Source: CAG-698 sp964385755 (GTDB lineage: Bacteria; Bacillota_I; Bacilli_A; ML615J-28; CAG-698). From it: DNA of 64,000 nucleotides. The stretch spans positions 1-64,000 of the forward strand of contig CAYLPZ010000007.1 in NCBI GenBank assembly GCA_964385755.1, in the 5' to 3' direction. The notes under the pieces are model-generated. The model made no database searches, was not told the DNA's origin, and saw only the letters and a program-made list of their open reading frames with translations. Shown one piece after another: positions 33,989 through 41,447 of the stretch. Every line of letters begins with the position of its first letter. The first letter of the stretch is position 1. Position numbers and translations under genes: made by a program.

Positions 33989-34570
33989 ATGAGCGTAATT
34001 GTAGCAATTAAAGAAAATGATGTTATTTATCTTGGGGCTGACTCTCAACGTTCTTCTGGGAGAAACAAACACACTTACTTAAATGAAACTGCTTATAAAG
34101 TAGTTAGATTAGAAAATGATATTTTGGTAGGGTTTTGTGGAATAGTTGCAGCTAAACAAGCTATTTTGGCTATGAAAGAAGTGTTTACGTTGGATGAAAA
34201 TTGTGAGCTTACAAAGAAACATATTGTAAATCAAATAGTTCCTAAATTGCTAGATAAAATGGAACTAATCGGCGATGAAGAAAGTGGTGCGTTAGATGTA
34301 AGTATTTTATTGGCACACAAAAACAAGATGTATGAAATCACTTCTGAGCTAGATGTGATTCATCTTAATGAAAATGCAAGTATTGGAGCAGGTATATATT
34401 ATGTGAATTATGCATTGTTTGGTATCCCTAATATTCCTGTAAAAGAAAGGATTATTAAGGCTCTTATCGAAAGTGCAAAGCATACTGAATCTGTTGCTGG
34501 GCCGTATGTATTAATTGATACCAAGAATTTAGAATATGAAGTAGTTGATAAGGGAGGAGAAAATCATTGA
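33989..34570 (+). CDS. Proteasome-fold Ntn-hydrolase-like protein, type A copy 1
   Basis: 193 residues. The start MSVIVAIKENDVIYLGADSQ lines up with the mature N-terminus of proteasome beta subunits and HslV: Ser2 falls on catalytic Thr1 and would be exposed when Met is removed, Asp18 falls on Asp17, and Lys37 (TAYKVVRLE) falls on Lys33 with a 3-residue insertion. ILVGFCG matches the strand before the conserved Gly. The C-terminal YVLIDTKNLEYEV is also proteasome-like. So the catalytic set looks complete with Ser as nucleophile, as known for Bacillus HslV (CodW). It is too divergent to call HslV, and no HslU lies nearby. GGGAGA precedes the ATG; the TGA overlaps the next start. Confidence 0.7.
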   Translation: MSVIVAIKENDVIYLGADSQRSSGRNKHTYLNETAYKVVRLENDILVGFCGIVAAKQAILAMKEVFTLDENCELTKKHIVNQIVPKLLDKMELIGDEESGALDVSILLAHKNKMYEITSELDVIHLNENASIGAGIYYVNYALFGIPNIPVKERIIKALIESAKHTESVAGPYVLIDTKNLEYEVVDKGGENH

Positions 34571-35133
34571 TTATTGCAATTAAAGATAAAGATAGAGTTG
34601 TTATTGGGTACTCACTTGTAGAATCATGGGGGAGACTATCTGACAGTGACTATGTTGATGAGGAAAATTTACCGATTAAATTTTCTGACAAAGGGATGCT
34701 CTTTGCTTGTTCCGATATGAATAGACGTTCCGATATTTTATTATTTGATGATGATTTAATTAATATGGAAATTAATCCTAAAACGATTGTTAAAGACATG
34801 ATTCCATACATAAAAGAAAGGCTTAAAGAAAATGATAAACCTGTTGATGCCGAAGGTTATTGGAAGAATGCTTTGATAATTTGTGACAATGAGCATATTT
34901 ATGATATTGGCCCTAAGTTTGCGTTTTTCGAAACAGATGATTACATTTGCCATGGTTACAACATTGAAACTATTATAAGTGTTTTGGATGAAACAGATAA
35001 TCTTTCACCAGAAGAAAGAATCGTAAAAGCAGTAAGTTTTTATTGCAAATTGCAGAAGGATAACCTTTTTCCAATTGTTATAACTGATACAAGAACGAAA
35101 GAATTCAAATGTGTTTATAGGGGAGAGTTTTAA
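34567..35133 (+). CDS. Proteasome-fold-like protein lacking the nucleophile, type B copy 1
   Basis: 188 residues from TTG 34567, fixed by AGGGAGGAG 7 bp upstream and a 4-bp overlap with type A copy 1 (TTGA). The N-terminus MIIAIKDKDRVVIGYSLVES has the same first strands as type A but begins two residues later, so no Ser or Thr can occupy position 1, and the Asp17 equivalent is missing. The middle (NALIICDNEHIYDIGPKFAF) and end (FPIVITDTRTKEFKCVY) keep the same fold pattern as type A. It is probably a structural, inactive subunit, comparable to proteasome alpha or inactive beta subunits. It is closest to the fourth gene of this array. Confidence 0.65.
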   Translation: MIIAIKDKDRVVIGYSLVESWGRLSDSDYVDEENLPIKFSDKGMLFACSDMNRRSDILLFDDDLINMEINPKTIVKDMIPYIKERLKENDKPVDAEGYWKNALIICDNEHIYDIGPKFAFFETDDYICHGYNIETIISVLDETDNLSPEERIVKAVSFYCKLQKDNLFPIVITDTRTKEFKCVYRGEF

Positions 35134-35134
35134 G

Positions 35135-35722
35135 ATGAGTGTTTTAATTGCATTTAAGAAAAATGATACAATTTATATGGGAACGGATACGAGAGTTATT
35201 GATGGTGGCAATAAAAGAAATGAGATGAGCCGTTGTAATTTAAATATACAAAAGCTTGATAATGGTATTCTTTTAGGAATAGCAGGTGAAAGACTAGAGA
35301 GGCAAACTTTAATTGCCTACTCTGAGATATTTACACTGGATAAATCTGGTAAACTAACAAGAAAACATATCGTTAAAGAAATCGTACCACGCCTTATTGC
35401 AGTCCTAGAAGAAGAAAAGCTGATGATTGAAAAAGAGGGGGACTTTCCTTATATGAAGGCACAAATTATTCTTGCGTATAAAGATACAATGTATGAGATT
35501 TGTTCAAGTTTTACTGTTATTAAATACGAGGAATTTCAAGTCTTAGGTCGTGCATCAGATTACGCACAGGCAACATTAATGAATACAAAAGAAACAGATG
35601 ATATTAATCAACGAATTGTAAGGGCGTTAGATATTACAGCTGATAATTCTCAATATGTTGGAAAACCTTATGTTTTAATCGATACTAAGAAGATGAAATA
35701 TGAATACATTTTGGATGAGTAG
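35135..35722 (+). CDS. Proteasome-fold Ntn-hydrolase-like protein, type A copy 2
   Basis: 195 residues from ATG 35135, 1 bp after the stop of type B copy 1, with GGGGAGAG upstream; an earlier GTG in frame is not needed. It is a paralogue of the first gene: MSVLIAFKKNDTIYMGTDTR, then FTLDKSGKLTRKHIVKEIVP (compare the LTKKHIVNQIVP of copy 1) and PYVLIDTKKMKYEY. Ser2 and Asp18 are kept, but the residue aligned to Lys33 is Asn37, in a gapless alignment with copy 1, so its activity is doubtful or changed. It is followed by a 54-bp gap and type B copy 2. Confidence 0.65.
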   Translation: MSVLIAFKKNDTIYMGTDTRVIDGGNKRNEMSRCNLNIQKLDNGILLGIAGERLERQTLIAYSEIFTLDKSGKLTRKHIVKEIVPRLIAVLEEEKLMIEKEGDFPYMKAQIILAYKDTMYEICSSFTVIKYEEFQVLGRASDYAQATLMNTKETDDINQRIVRALDITADNSQYVGKPYVLIDTKKMKYEYILDE

Positions 35723-35776
35723 CATGAATATTTGGAAGAATTAGAAAGTTTAAGAATGGAAAAGGAGGAACAATAA

Positions 35777-36334
35777 ATGGTAGTTGCTATTAAAAATGAT
35801 GATAAAATTTATGTCGGAATAACCGTGTGTGATTCGTTGGTAGATATGACGGAAAAGGATTTATCACTTATGGAAAATATCCCATTTTGGAAAGTTAAAG
35901 GAACAAAGGATTGTTATGTGTTTGCGCAAAATTTAACATATGGTGTTGATTTGTTGCGTTATAACGATCATATATTCAAAAACATAACTGATGGCAATAG
36001 TATTATTGTTGATGTGGTTCCTCATATTAAAGAGATTCTTGGTAGGTATTCTTGTATTATCAACGGTAAAGAGTGGGAGTCTCAACTTTTAATAATTAAA
36101 GGAAATAAGATGTATGTAATTGGGTATAGCTTTACGGTGTCTGAAGTTGATAATTTTGTTGGATTGGGGTTTGAATCGTATTTATTAGGTGGTTTGAGTG
36201 AGATGAAAGAAGAAAATCCTTCGGAAAGTATTTTGTTTGCTATTAAAAACTTGAATCGTATGAAGAGTAGGAACTTCTTTCCTGTAATGTTGTTTGATAA
36301 TCAAACGAAAAAGAAGAAGATTTATTATAAATAA
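35777..36334 (+). CDS. Proteasome-fold-like protein lacking the nucleophile, type B copy 2
   Basis: 185 residues, AAAGGAGGA before the ATG. It is a paralogue of the second gene: MVVAIKNDDKIYVGITVCDS at the start, PHIKEILGRY against PYIKERLKEN, QLLIIKGNKMYVIGYSFTV against ALIICDNEHIYDIGPKFAF, and FPVMLFDNQTKKKKIYY at the end. Like copy 1 it has no Ser, Thr or Cys at position 1 and no Asp17 equivalent, so it is predicted inactive. The A-B-A-B order suggests that an ancestral A-B gene pair was duplicated. A broken winged-helix gene follows in the same frame directly after its stop. Confidence 0.65.
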   Translation: MVVAIKNDDKIYVGITVCDSLVDMTEKDLSLMENIPFWKVKGTKDCYVFAQNLTYGVDLLRYNDHIFKNITDGNSIIVDVVPHIKEILGRYSCIINGKEWESQLLIIKGNKMYVIGYSFTVSEVDNFVGLGFESYLLGGLSEMKEENPSESILFAIKNLNRMKSRNFFPVMLFDNQTKKKKIYYK

Positions 36335-36337
36335 GGA

Positions 36338-36914
36338 GTGAAGAGATTAAACATCAATACTATAGATTTTCAAAAGTTAAAGGAGGAAGATGTTTTTAGA
36401 ACAAAGGATAGAAAATTGTATCTAAAAGCATTGAAGCTTGCTGTTGATGCAGGGGCAATTTCCAATCCTGTATTGAAAAAAGATTAAGTCTTGAGTACAA
36501 GTATGCCTTCTAAATGTTAAACTGGATGATAGAACATCGGTTAGTTAAAGATGATTCGGGTAAGGATTGCTTAAAAACAACACTGATATCCGAGAGTCAG
36601 TTAGAGGAGCTTAGGCAACTTCTCGGATATTCGCTAAAGACTAAAAAGAGAAACAAAGCACAGTTGATGAAGCATTATACAAAGCCTGTTTGCGTTTAGC
36701 AATTATGCAGAATACCATAAGTGAAGGAAGGATTAGAGAAGCGTTTGCGATATGCAATGTTAGGGCAAAAGCTGTGATAGACTATATGGAACAAGATGGT
36801 TATATTAAATATATTTTGCAAAGAGAAGAAACGAATTTTGAATTCTTATGGAATAAGTATAAAATTCTTATCACTAAAGAAAAATTCAAAGAAATATATG
36901 AAGGAGAAATCTAA
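36338..36914 (+). pseudogene. Protein with two tandem FtsK-gamma-like winged helices, broken
   Basis: Three frames must be joined. Frame one (from about 36338; GTG lies too close to GGAG, so the true start may be lost) gives LYLKALKLAVDAGAISNPVL. After an A-run at 36476-36481 a one-base shift gives KKRLSLEYKYAF, a TAA at 36511, then MLNWMIEHRLVKDDSG. A second one-base shift near 36650 gives DEALYKACLRLAIMQNTISE and REAFAICNVRAKAVIDYMEQ. Both halves have the layout of the FtsK/SpoIIIE gamma winged helix (helix, AI-S/TIS, RRL-like, AxxxxDxME). It may have been a DNA-binding regulator of the cluster. Lesions could be real or homopolymer sequencing errors. Confidence 0.5.
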
Positions 36915-36916
36915 AA

Positions 36917-38269
36917 ATGAGTAATAGTAATATGTTTAATGTTAATGAAAAAAAGCAAAACAAGTGGGGAGAGATGTTTCCAAATATCGCTGGGTATGAT
37001 AAGATACGTGAAGAGTGTGCACAAATTATTGATATTATTCAACGTAAAGAAGAGTACATAAAAGTTGGTGCACGTTGTCCAAGAGGTTGGCTTTTCTATG
37101 GCGATCCGGGGATGGGGAAAACTCGAATTGTTAAAGATATTGCTCACTATGTTAATTATCCAATTGTTGAAATAAGTTCTTCCGATGCTATCAAGAGGAA
37201 GATGACGATAGATGAGGATATTGTAAATGGGTTTGCCGAGGCAATAGAAAAGGGTAAAAGTATAATTTTTATTGACGAAATGGATAAGTTTGCCGGATAC
37301 AGAAAATATCTTTATGAAGTTCCTGATAACCTTAAAACCCAAAAGATTCTTTTGCATGAATTGGACCAAATAAAAGATTTGGACGACATTATTGTCATTG
37401 CTACTGCCAATGAGCGTAGTTTCCTTGGTGAGGCCATTTTAAGAAGCGGTAGATTTGATAGGCAAGTATTATTTGATTATCCAAATGCAGAAGATAGAAG
37501 CGAGATTATAAAACATTTCCTTAAAAATGCTAAGTTGGCAAAGGAAGTATTGATTCATGAACTTGTAAAGATGACAGCTGGTTGTTCCTGTGCGGAAATT
37601 GAATGTATGGTCAATGAAGCTAAAATATCGGCGGTAAGCAAGCAAAATAGCGAAATCGTTTTACCTGACTTTACTGCTGCATTAAATCGAATTATTTTTA
37701 ACGATATTCCTAAAGATGATTCAAAATCGAATGAACAGCAAAAGCTTGTAGCTTATCATGAGGTTGGGCATGCTTATATGGGCTACTTGCTTCAACCGAA
37801 AAATCTTCATCAAGCTTCTATCATTCCACAGGGTAAAGCTGTTGGCAAAGTCAAAATGAATGGAGATGACGATTTTGTTAAAGATAAGCAATATTATGAA
37901 GAATTGGTTAAAATTGCTTTAGCCGGTATGTTGTCTGTAAAGGTAATGACTGGTATAATGACGAGTGGTAACCAATCTGATATTCAAAATGCGTTTGAAA
38001 TTGCGCTGAAAATGGTTAATGAAGGCTTCTATGGATTTGAATATGTTTCAATTACAATTAATAAAAGCTCGTATGATTATTCTAGGTTATTAGCTGATTC
38101 TAAAGCACAAAAGTTAATTGAAATTGTTAAAAATGCTAGCGATGAAGTTGAGAAAATTCTAATGGATAATAAAGATGTGTTAGAAAAACTCGCTGTTACG
38201 TTAGTTGATAAAAAAGAATTATCTAATAGTGAGATTGTTAGTATTATTGAAAATAAAAGTGATATATAA
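36917..38269 (+). CDS. Soluble FtsH-like AAA+ zinc metalloprotease
   Basis: 450 residues against 600-650 for FtsH; the N-terminal membrane part is absent. AAA+ module: Walker A GDPGMGKT (62-69), Walker B IIFIDE (116-121), arginine fingers in RSGRFDR (176-182). The FtsH pore loop (F-V-G) is replaced by a charged stretch with no aromatic residue (AIKRKMTIDED, about 91-101). The M41 peptidase has zinc motif HEVGH (281-285), and Asp355 in SGNQSDI sits where FtsH has its third ligand. It should be an active ATP-dependent protease with unusual substrate handling. AAGGAG lies upstream; it is directly downstream of the proteasome-like array. Confidence 0.8.
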   Translation: MSNSNMFNVNEKKQNKWGEMFPNIAGYDKIREECAQIIDIIQRKEEYIKVGARCPRGWLFYGDPGMGKTRIVKDIAHYVNYPIVEISSSDAIKRKMTIDEDIVNGFAEAIEKGKSIIFIDEMDKFAGYRKYLYEVPDNLKTQKILLHELDQIKDLDDIIVIATANERSFLGEAILRSGRFDRQVLFDYPNAEDRSEIIKHFLKNAKLAKEVLIHELVKMTAGCSCAEIECMVNEAKISAVSKQNSEIVLPDFTAALNRIIFNDIPKDDSKSNEQQKLVAYHEVGHAYMGYLLQPKNLHQASIIPQGKAVGKVKMNGDDDFVKDKQYYEELVKIALAGMLSVKVMTGIMTSGNQSDIQNAFEIALKMVNEGFYGFEYVSITINKSSYDYSRLLADSKAQKLIEIVKNASDEVEKILMDNKDVLEKLAVTLVDKKELSNSEIVSIIENKSDI

Positions 38270-38271
38270 AA

Positions 38272-38832
38272 ATGGAAAATAGTTGAATTTTAAGTGTTAA
38301 AGATGCATATACACACGATGGGTGTTTTCATGCGGATGATGTGGTAGCGACAGTTTTGTTGCTATCACTAAATCCTAAAATTTGCATTCATCGAGTTAAT
38401 GTTGTGAGTGAAGAACAACAATTAAATAGTAATAATATTGTATATGATATTGGAATGGGAAGGTTTGACCATCATCAAGCGGATAGACGTATCAATGATT
38501 TTGGTTTTCCTTATTCAGCTTTTGGATTGCTTTGGTGAGAGTTTGGCAGAGAATTATTAATTAAAAAAGGTTTTGCTAAAGTTGAGGCTGCTTTTCGAAA
38601 GTTCAAGGAAGATATTGTTTCTAAAATAGATCAGGGAGATAATTGTGGGTATAATGACGTCGTTGGTTTTCGTGAGAATTATGCAATCAAACAATTTAAT
38701 GCTAATTGGTATGAAATAAAAACTGTTCATAAAATTCAAGATGTGCAATTTGAGAAGGCAATATTTGTATATGCCTTTTTGCTTGGGGCAAGAATGATGC
38801 TTGATTTGATGTTGCCCACAGCAGAGAAATAA
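38272..38832 (+). pseudogene. MYG1/UPF0160-like hydrolase with two in-frame TGA codons
   Basis: Starting 2 bp after the FtsH-like stop, one frame of 186 codons runs to TAA 38830 with only two interruptions, TGA at 38284-38286 and at 38536-38538. The product shows MYG1-family motifs: AYTHDGCFHADDVVAT with the metal-binding His/Asp, DIGMGRFDHHQADRR, and SAFGLLW-stop-EFGRELL. Most MYG1 proteins are longer, so the C-terminus also looks truncated. Arg (CGA) is the likely lost codon at the second stop. TGA is a normal stop elsewhere in this cluster, so decay is more likely than recoding. Confidence 0.6.
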
Positions 38833-38843
38833 TTGCATAAAGA

Positions 38844-38886
38844 AAAGACCACACACAAGGTTTTATCCTTATATGTGGTCTTTACT
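38844..38886 (+). terminator. Intrinsic terminator closing the island cluster
   Basis: AAAGACCACA (38844-38853) pairs perfectly with TGTGGTCTTT (38874-38883). The stem extends little further and the tail is short in T, so efficiency is uncertain. Confidence 0.65.
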
Positions 38887-38997
38887 TATTTGTCCTACTT
38901 GAAGGTATTACTTAAAATTTGCTATTTTCGTAAATCCCTAATTATACAGTCCAAAATAGTTTTCTTTTTTTAGTAAAATTTAATCAAATAAATATTC

Positions 38998-39027
38998 TTG
39001 AATTTAGAATAAGCAAAAGTGTATAAT
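38998..39027 (+). promoter_or_regulatory. Promoter of the 39062 phosphoesterase gene
   Basis: TTGAAT (38998-39003) and TATAAT (39022-39027) are 18 bp apart; AAGGAAAG precedes the ATG. Confidence 0.65.
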
Positions 39028-39061
39028 ATATTTATATTAATTTTTATAGTAAGGAAAGTAT

Positions 39062-39787
39062 ATGAAAATTTTAGAAATAAAGGATCGTATTTATAATATA
39101 GAAAGTAAAGGTGAAAATAAATATTTTATTTTTACTGATTTACATAATTTCTTTACAATATTTAAAGAAAGAATAAAAGAATGTGGTTTTGATGAAAACA
39201 ATAAAAATCATTTCCTAGTTATTTGTGGTGATGCTTTTAACAAAGGAAAAGAAGCGAAAGAAATGTACTATTATCTTAAAAAAGTAGAAAAAAAACTAAT
39301 TTATATAAAAGGAAATCATGAAGAAGCATTAATTAAAGCCTTAGAAGAAAAGCATTTAAATAAATTCATTATTGAACATTCTATTTTAGATACAATATGT
39401 CAGTTAAGTGATATGACAAAAGAAGAGGCAATGGAAAACTTCCAAAAAGCGTGTGAAAAGGTATATGAGATAGGATTCTTTGATTTCTTAAATAGAAAGT
39501 TAATTGACATATTTGAATTAGGTGATTTTATTTTTGTTCATGGTTATTTAGCAAAGGATGGAAATTATGATAAAGCTAGATGGTTATGTGGATATAAATA
39601 TTTCCTAGAAGAAACTGAGAAGCTAAATAAAATATGCGTTTTTGGTCATATGCGTCATGAAGTATTTCAAACTATTGATGATAATAAACCAATATTTTTA
39701 GAAAATAAAAATGGTGATAAAGCAATATGTTTAGATGCATATACAGCACTTTGTAAAAAAATGAATGTATTAATAATAAATAATTAA
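39062..39787 (+). CDS. Serine/threonine-phosphatase-like metallophosphoesterase
   Basis: 241 residues with the calcineurin-type motifs in order: FTDLHNF (about 22), ICGDAFNKGKEA (about 59), YIKGNHEEA (about 81), FIFVHGYL (about 158) and CVFGHMRHE (about 193). The arrangement is that of the PP2A-like / diadenosine tetraphosphatase branch. Such small enzymes act on phosphoproteins or dinucleoside polyphosphates; which one cannot be told. In motif I the usual His follows Asp as DLHN, so the metal site is complete. It starts a new transcription unit after the island and may be cotranscribed with the flavin reductase 12 bp downstream. Confidence 0.8.
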   Translation: MKILEIKDRIYNIESKGENKYFIFTDLHNFFTIFKERIKECGFDENNKNHFLVICGDAFNKGKEAKEMYYYLKKVEKKLIYIKGNHEEALIKALEEKHLNKFIIEHSILDTICQLSDMTKEEAMENFQKACEKVYEIGFFDFLNRKLIDIFELGDFIFVHGYLAKDGNYDKARWLCGYKYFLEETEKLNKICVFGHMRHEVFQTIDDNKPIFLENKNGDKAICLDAYTALCKKMNVLIINN

Positions 39788-39799
39788 ACGGAGTAAAAT

Positions 39800-40345
39800 A
39801 TGAGAAAAGATTTACAAAAAATGATGTTTGTTCCATTACCTGTTGTTTTAATAGGTACATACGATGAAAATGGTAAAGGTAATATGATGAATGCTGCGTG
39901 GGCAGGAATTTATGATTATGGTAAGATAATAATATCTTTATCAAAACACAAAACAACTGAAAATTTAGAACTGAAAAAAGAATTTACAATCTCTTTCGCA
40001 ACTTCTAAAACTGTAGTAGTTAGTGACTATTTTGGTTTAGTTAGTGGTTATAATGAAGATAAGATTAAAAAAGCAGGGCTTAATGAAATTAAAGCAAAAT
40101 ATGTGGATGCACCACTTTATGAAGAGTTTCCTCTTTCTTTAGAGTGTAAAGTAGTATCTTTTAATGATGATATTTTAATTGGAGAAGTAGTTAATACTTC
40201 AATTGATGAGAATTACATTTTAGAAGATGGTACTATTGATATTGAAAAAATGGAAATAGTTTGTTATGATATGACAACACATTCATACCGATTAATGGGA
40301 AAAAAAGTTGGTAATGCTTTTAAAGATGGTTTAAAATTAAAATAA
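39800..40345 (+). CDS. Flavin reductase-like FMN-binding protein
   Basis: 181 residues of the flavoredoxin / flavin reductase-like split-barrel family. Characteristic segments are PLPVVLIGTYDENGKGNMM (about 12-30), where the backbone holds FMN, NAAWAGI (about 31-37), and ISLSKHKTTENL (about 45-56). The C-terminal part DMTTHSYRLMGKKVGNAF is typical of the anaerobe-type proteins. It probably reduces or stores FMN electrons for an unknown partner. ACGGAG lies before the ATG. It is between the phosphoesterase and the nuclease pair with short gaps. Confidence 0.8.
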   Translation: MRKDLQKMMFVPLPVVLIGTYDENGKGNMMNAAWAGIYDYGKIIISLSKHKTTENLELKKEFTISFATSKTVVVSDYFGLVSGYNEDKIKKAGLNEIKAKYVDAPLYEEFPLSLECKVVSFNDDILIGEVVNTSIDENYILEDGTIDIEKMEIVCYDMTTHSYRLMGKKVGNAFKDGLKLK

Positions 40346-40368
40346 TAGAAATTAAAGGATATTAGAAT

Positions 40369-41445
40369 ATGAAGATAATACATGCATCAGATTTACACTT
40401 AGGATCGAGAATAAATAGTAAATTTAGTAAAACAATAAGCGAAGAAAGAAGAAATGATGTTTTAACAACTTTTAACAACTTAATAAATTATGCGAAGAAT
40501 AATAATGTTAAAATTATCCTTTTATCTGGTGATGTATTTGATAGTGATCATCCAACAAAAAAGGATAAAGAGTATTTTTATGATGCAATAAGAAGTACAA
40601 GTGAAATATTATTTTTCTATCTTAAAGGCAATCATGATAAAGCATCATATGAGGAATATGACATACCAAATTTAAAATGTTTTTCGAGTAAATTTAAAAC
40701 ATATGATAGCAGTGAACTAGGTCTTGACTATTGTAATCTTACAATTAGTGGTGTAGAGCTATATAGTGATAATATTGAAAGTTTTTACACTGATATTGAT
40801 TTACCCAAAGAAAGCACTAATATTGTAATGCTTCATGGTGAAGTTAGCATATACAAAAAAGAAAATACTATTTTACTTCCTAAGCTTAGAGGGAAGAATA
40901 TTAATTATCTAGCCTTAGGCCATATTCATAATCATAATGAGATGCGTTTGGATGATGATGGTAAAGCAGCCTATAGTGGTTGTTTAGAAGGAAGAGGGTT
41001 TGATGAAACTGATGAAAAAGGATTCTATTTACTTGATATAAATGTTAACACAAAAGAAATTGTTAATACTTTTATTGCTTTTTCTAAAAGAAAGTTTGTA
41101 AAGATATCATTTGATATAACTAATTATCAAAATTTAAGAGATGTATATGAAGATATTAATGAAAAAATATTAGAATATAAAAATGATTTTGTTCGTGTTA
41201 TATTAATAGGAAAAAGAGAAAATGATTTTGAAAGTATAGTTCAAACATTAACTTCTTTTTTGAAAGATGATTATTATTATATTGAAGTAATTGATAATTC
41301 AAAAGTAAAACTTGAAATGCCATACACAAATGAATTATCTATACGCTCAGAGTTTGCATCAATACTTGCAAATAAAGACTATAGTGATGATGAGAAAGAA
41401 GATATCTTAAGTTTAGCATACACACTTATTGAGGAGGAGAGATGA
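40369..41445 (+). CDS. YhaO/SbcD-like DNA repair metallonuclease
   Basis: 358 residues. The Mre11-type phosphoesterase motifs are intact: HASDLHLGS (about 5-13), LLSGDVFDSDHP (about 50), LKGNHDKASYE (about 85), MLHGEVSI (about 155) and LALGHIHNHN (about 182). A C-terminal capping region follows. Length and gene order fit the YhaO branch, whose partner YhaN is encoded next, rather than classical SbcD. AAAGGATAT precedes the ATG. Its TGA stop lies just before the start of the partner gene, which indicates coupling and shows that TGA is a stop in this genome. Confidence 0.85.
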   Translation: MKIIHASDLHLGSRINSKFSKTISEERRNDVLTTFNNLINYAKNNNVKIILLSGDVFDSDHPTKKDKEYFYDAIRSTSEILFFYLKGNHDKASYEEYDIPNLKCFSSKFKTYDSSELGLDYCNLTISGVELYSDNIESFYTDIDLPKESTNIVMLHGEVSIYKKENTILLPKLRGKNINYLALGHIHNHNEMRLDDDGKAAYSGCLEGRGFDETDEKGFYLLDINVNTKEIVNTFIAFSKRKFVKISFDITNYQNLRDVYEDINEKILEYKNDFVRVILIGKRENDFESIVQTLTSFLKDDYYYIEVIDNSKVKLEMPYTNELSIRSEFASILANKDYSDDEKEDILSLAYTLIEEER

Positions 41446-41447
41446 TT

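Larger units (their letters stand above)
32340..38886. other. Acquired island carrying the proteasome-like/FtsH-like locus
   Basis: The left part contains recombinase and transposase remnants with visibly more G and C than the flanks. The right part is one rightward gene cluster (33492-38832) ended by a strong terminator. Codon use in the cluster (more CGT, GGG, AAG, TTG and alternative starts) differs from neighbours. HAD and phosphoesterase genes flanking it look host-like. I found no tRNA or clear direct repeats at the ends, so the limits are approximate. Confidence 0.55.

Noticed and set aside
33989..36334. Naming the type A genes hslV.
   Set aside because: The N-terminal residues match the superfamily, but length, motif context, tandem A-B order and absence of hslU do not fit HslV.
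36338..36914. Programmed ribosomal frameshifting in the winged-helix gene.
   Set aside because: Two separate shifts plus a nonsense codon and a poor start are better explained by decay or sequence error; no slippery-site and stem-loop pair is evident.
38272..38832. Host-wide reassignment of TGA to Trp, suggested by in-frame TGA codons here and at 2077.
   Set aside because: TGA closes genes at overlaps (34568-34570 and 41443-41445), core genes use TGG for Trp, and Arg fits better than Trp at 38536.
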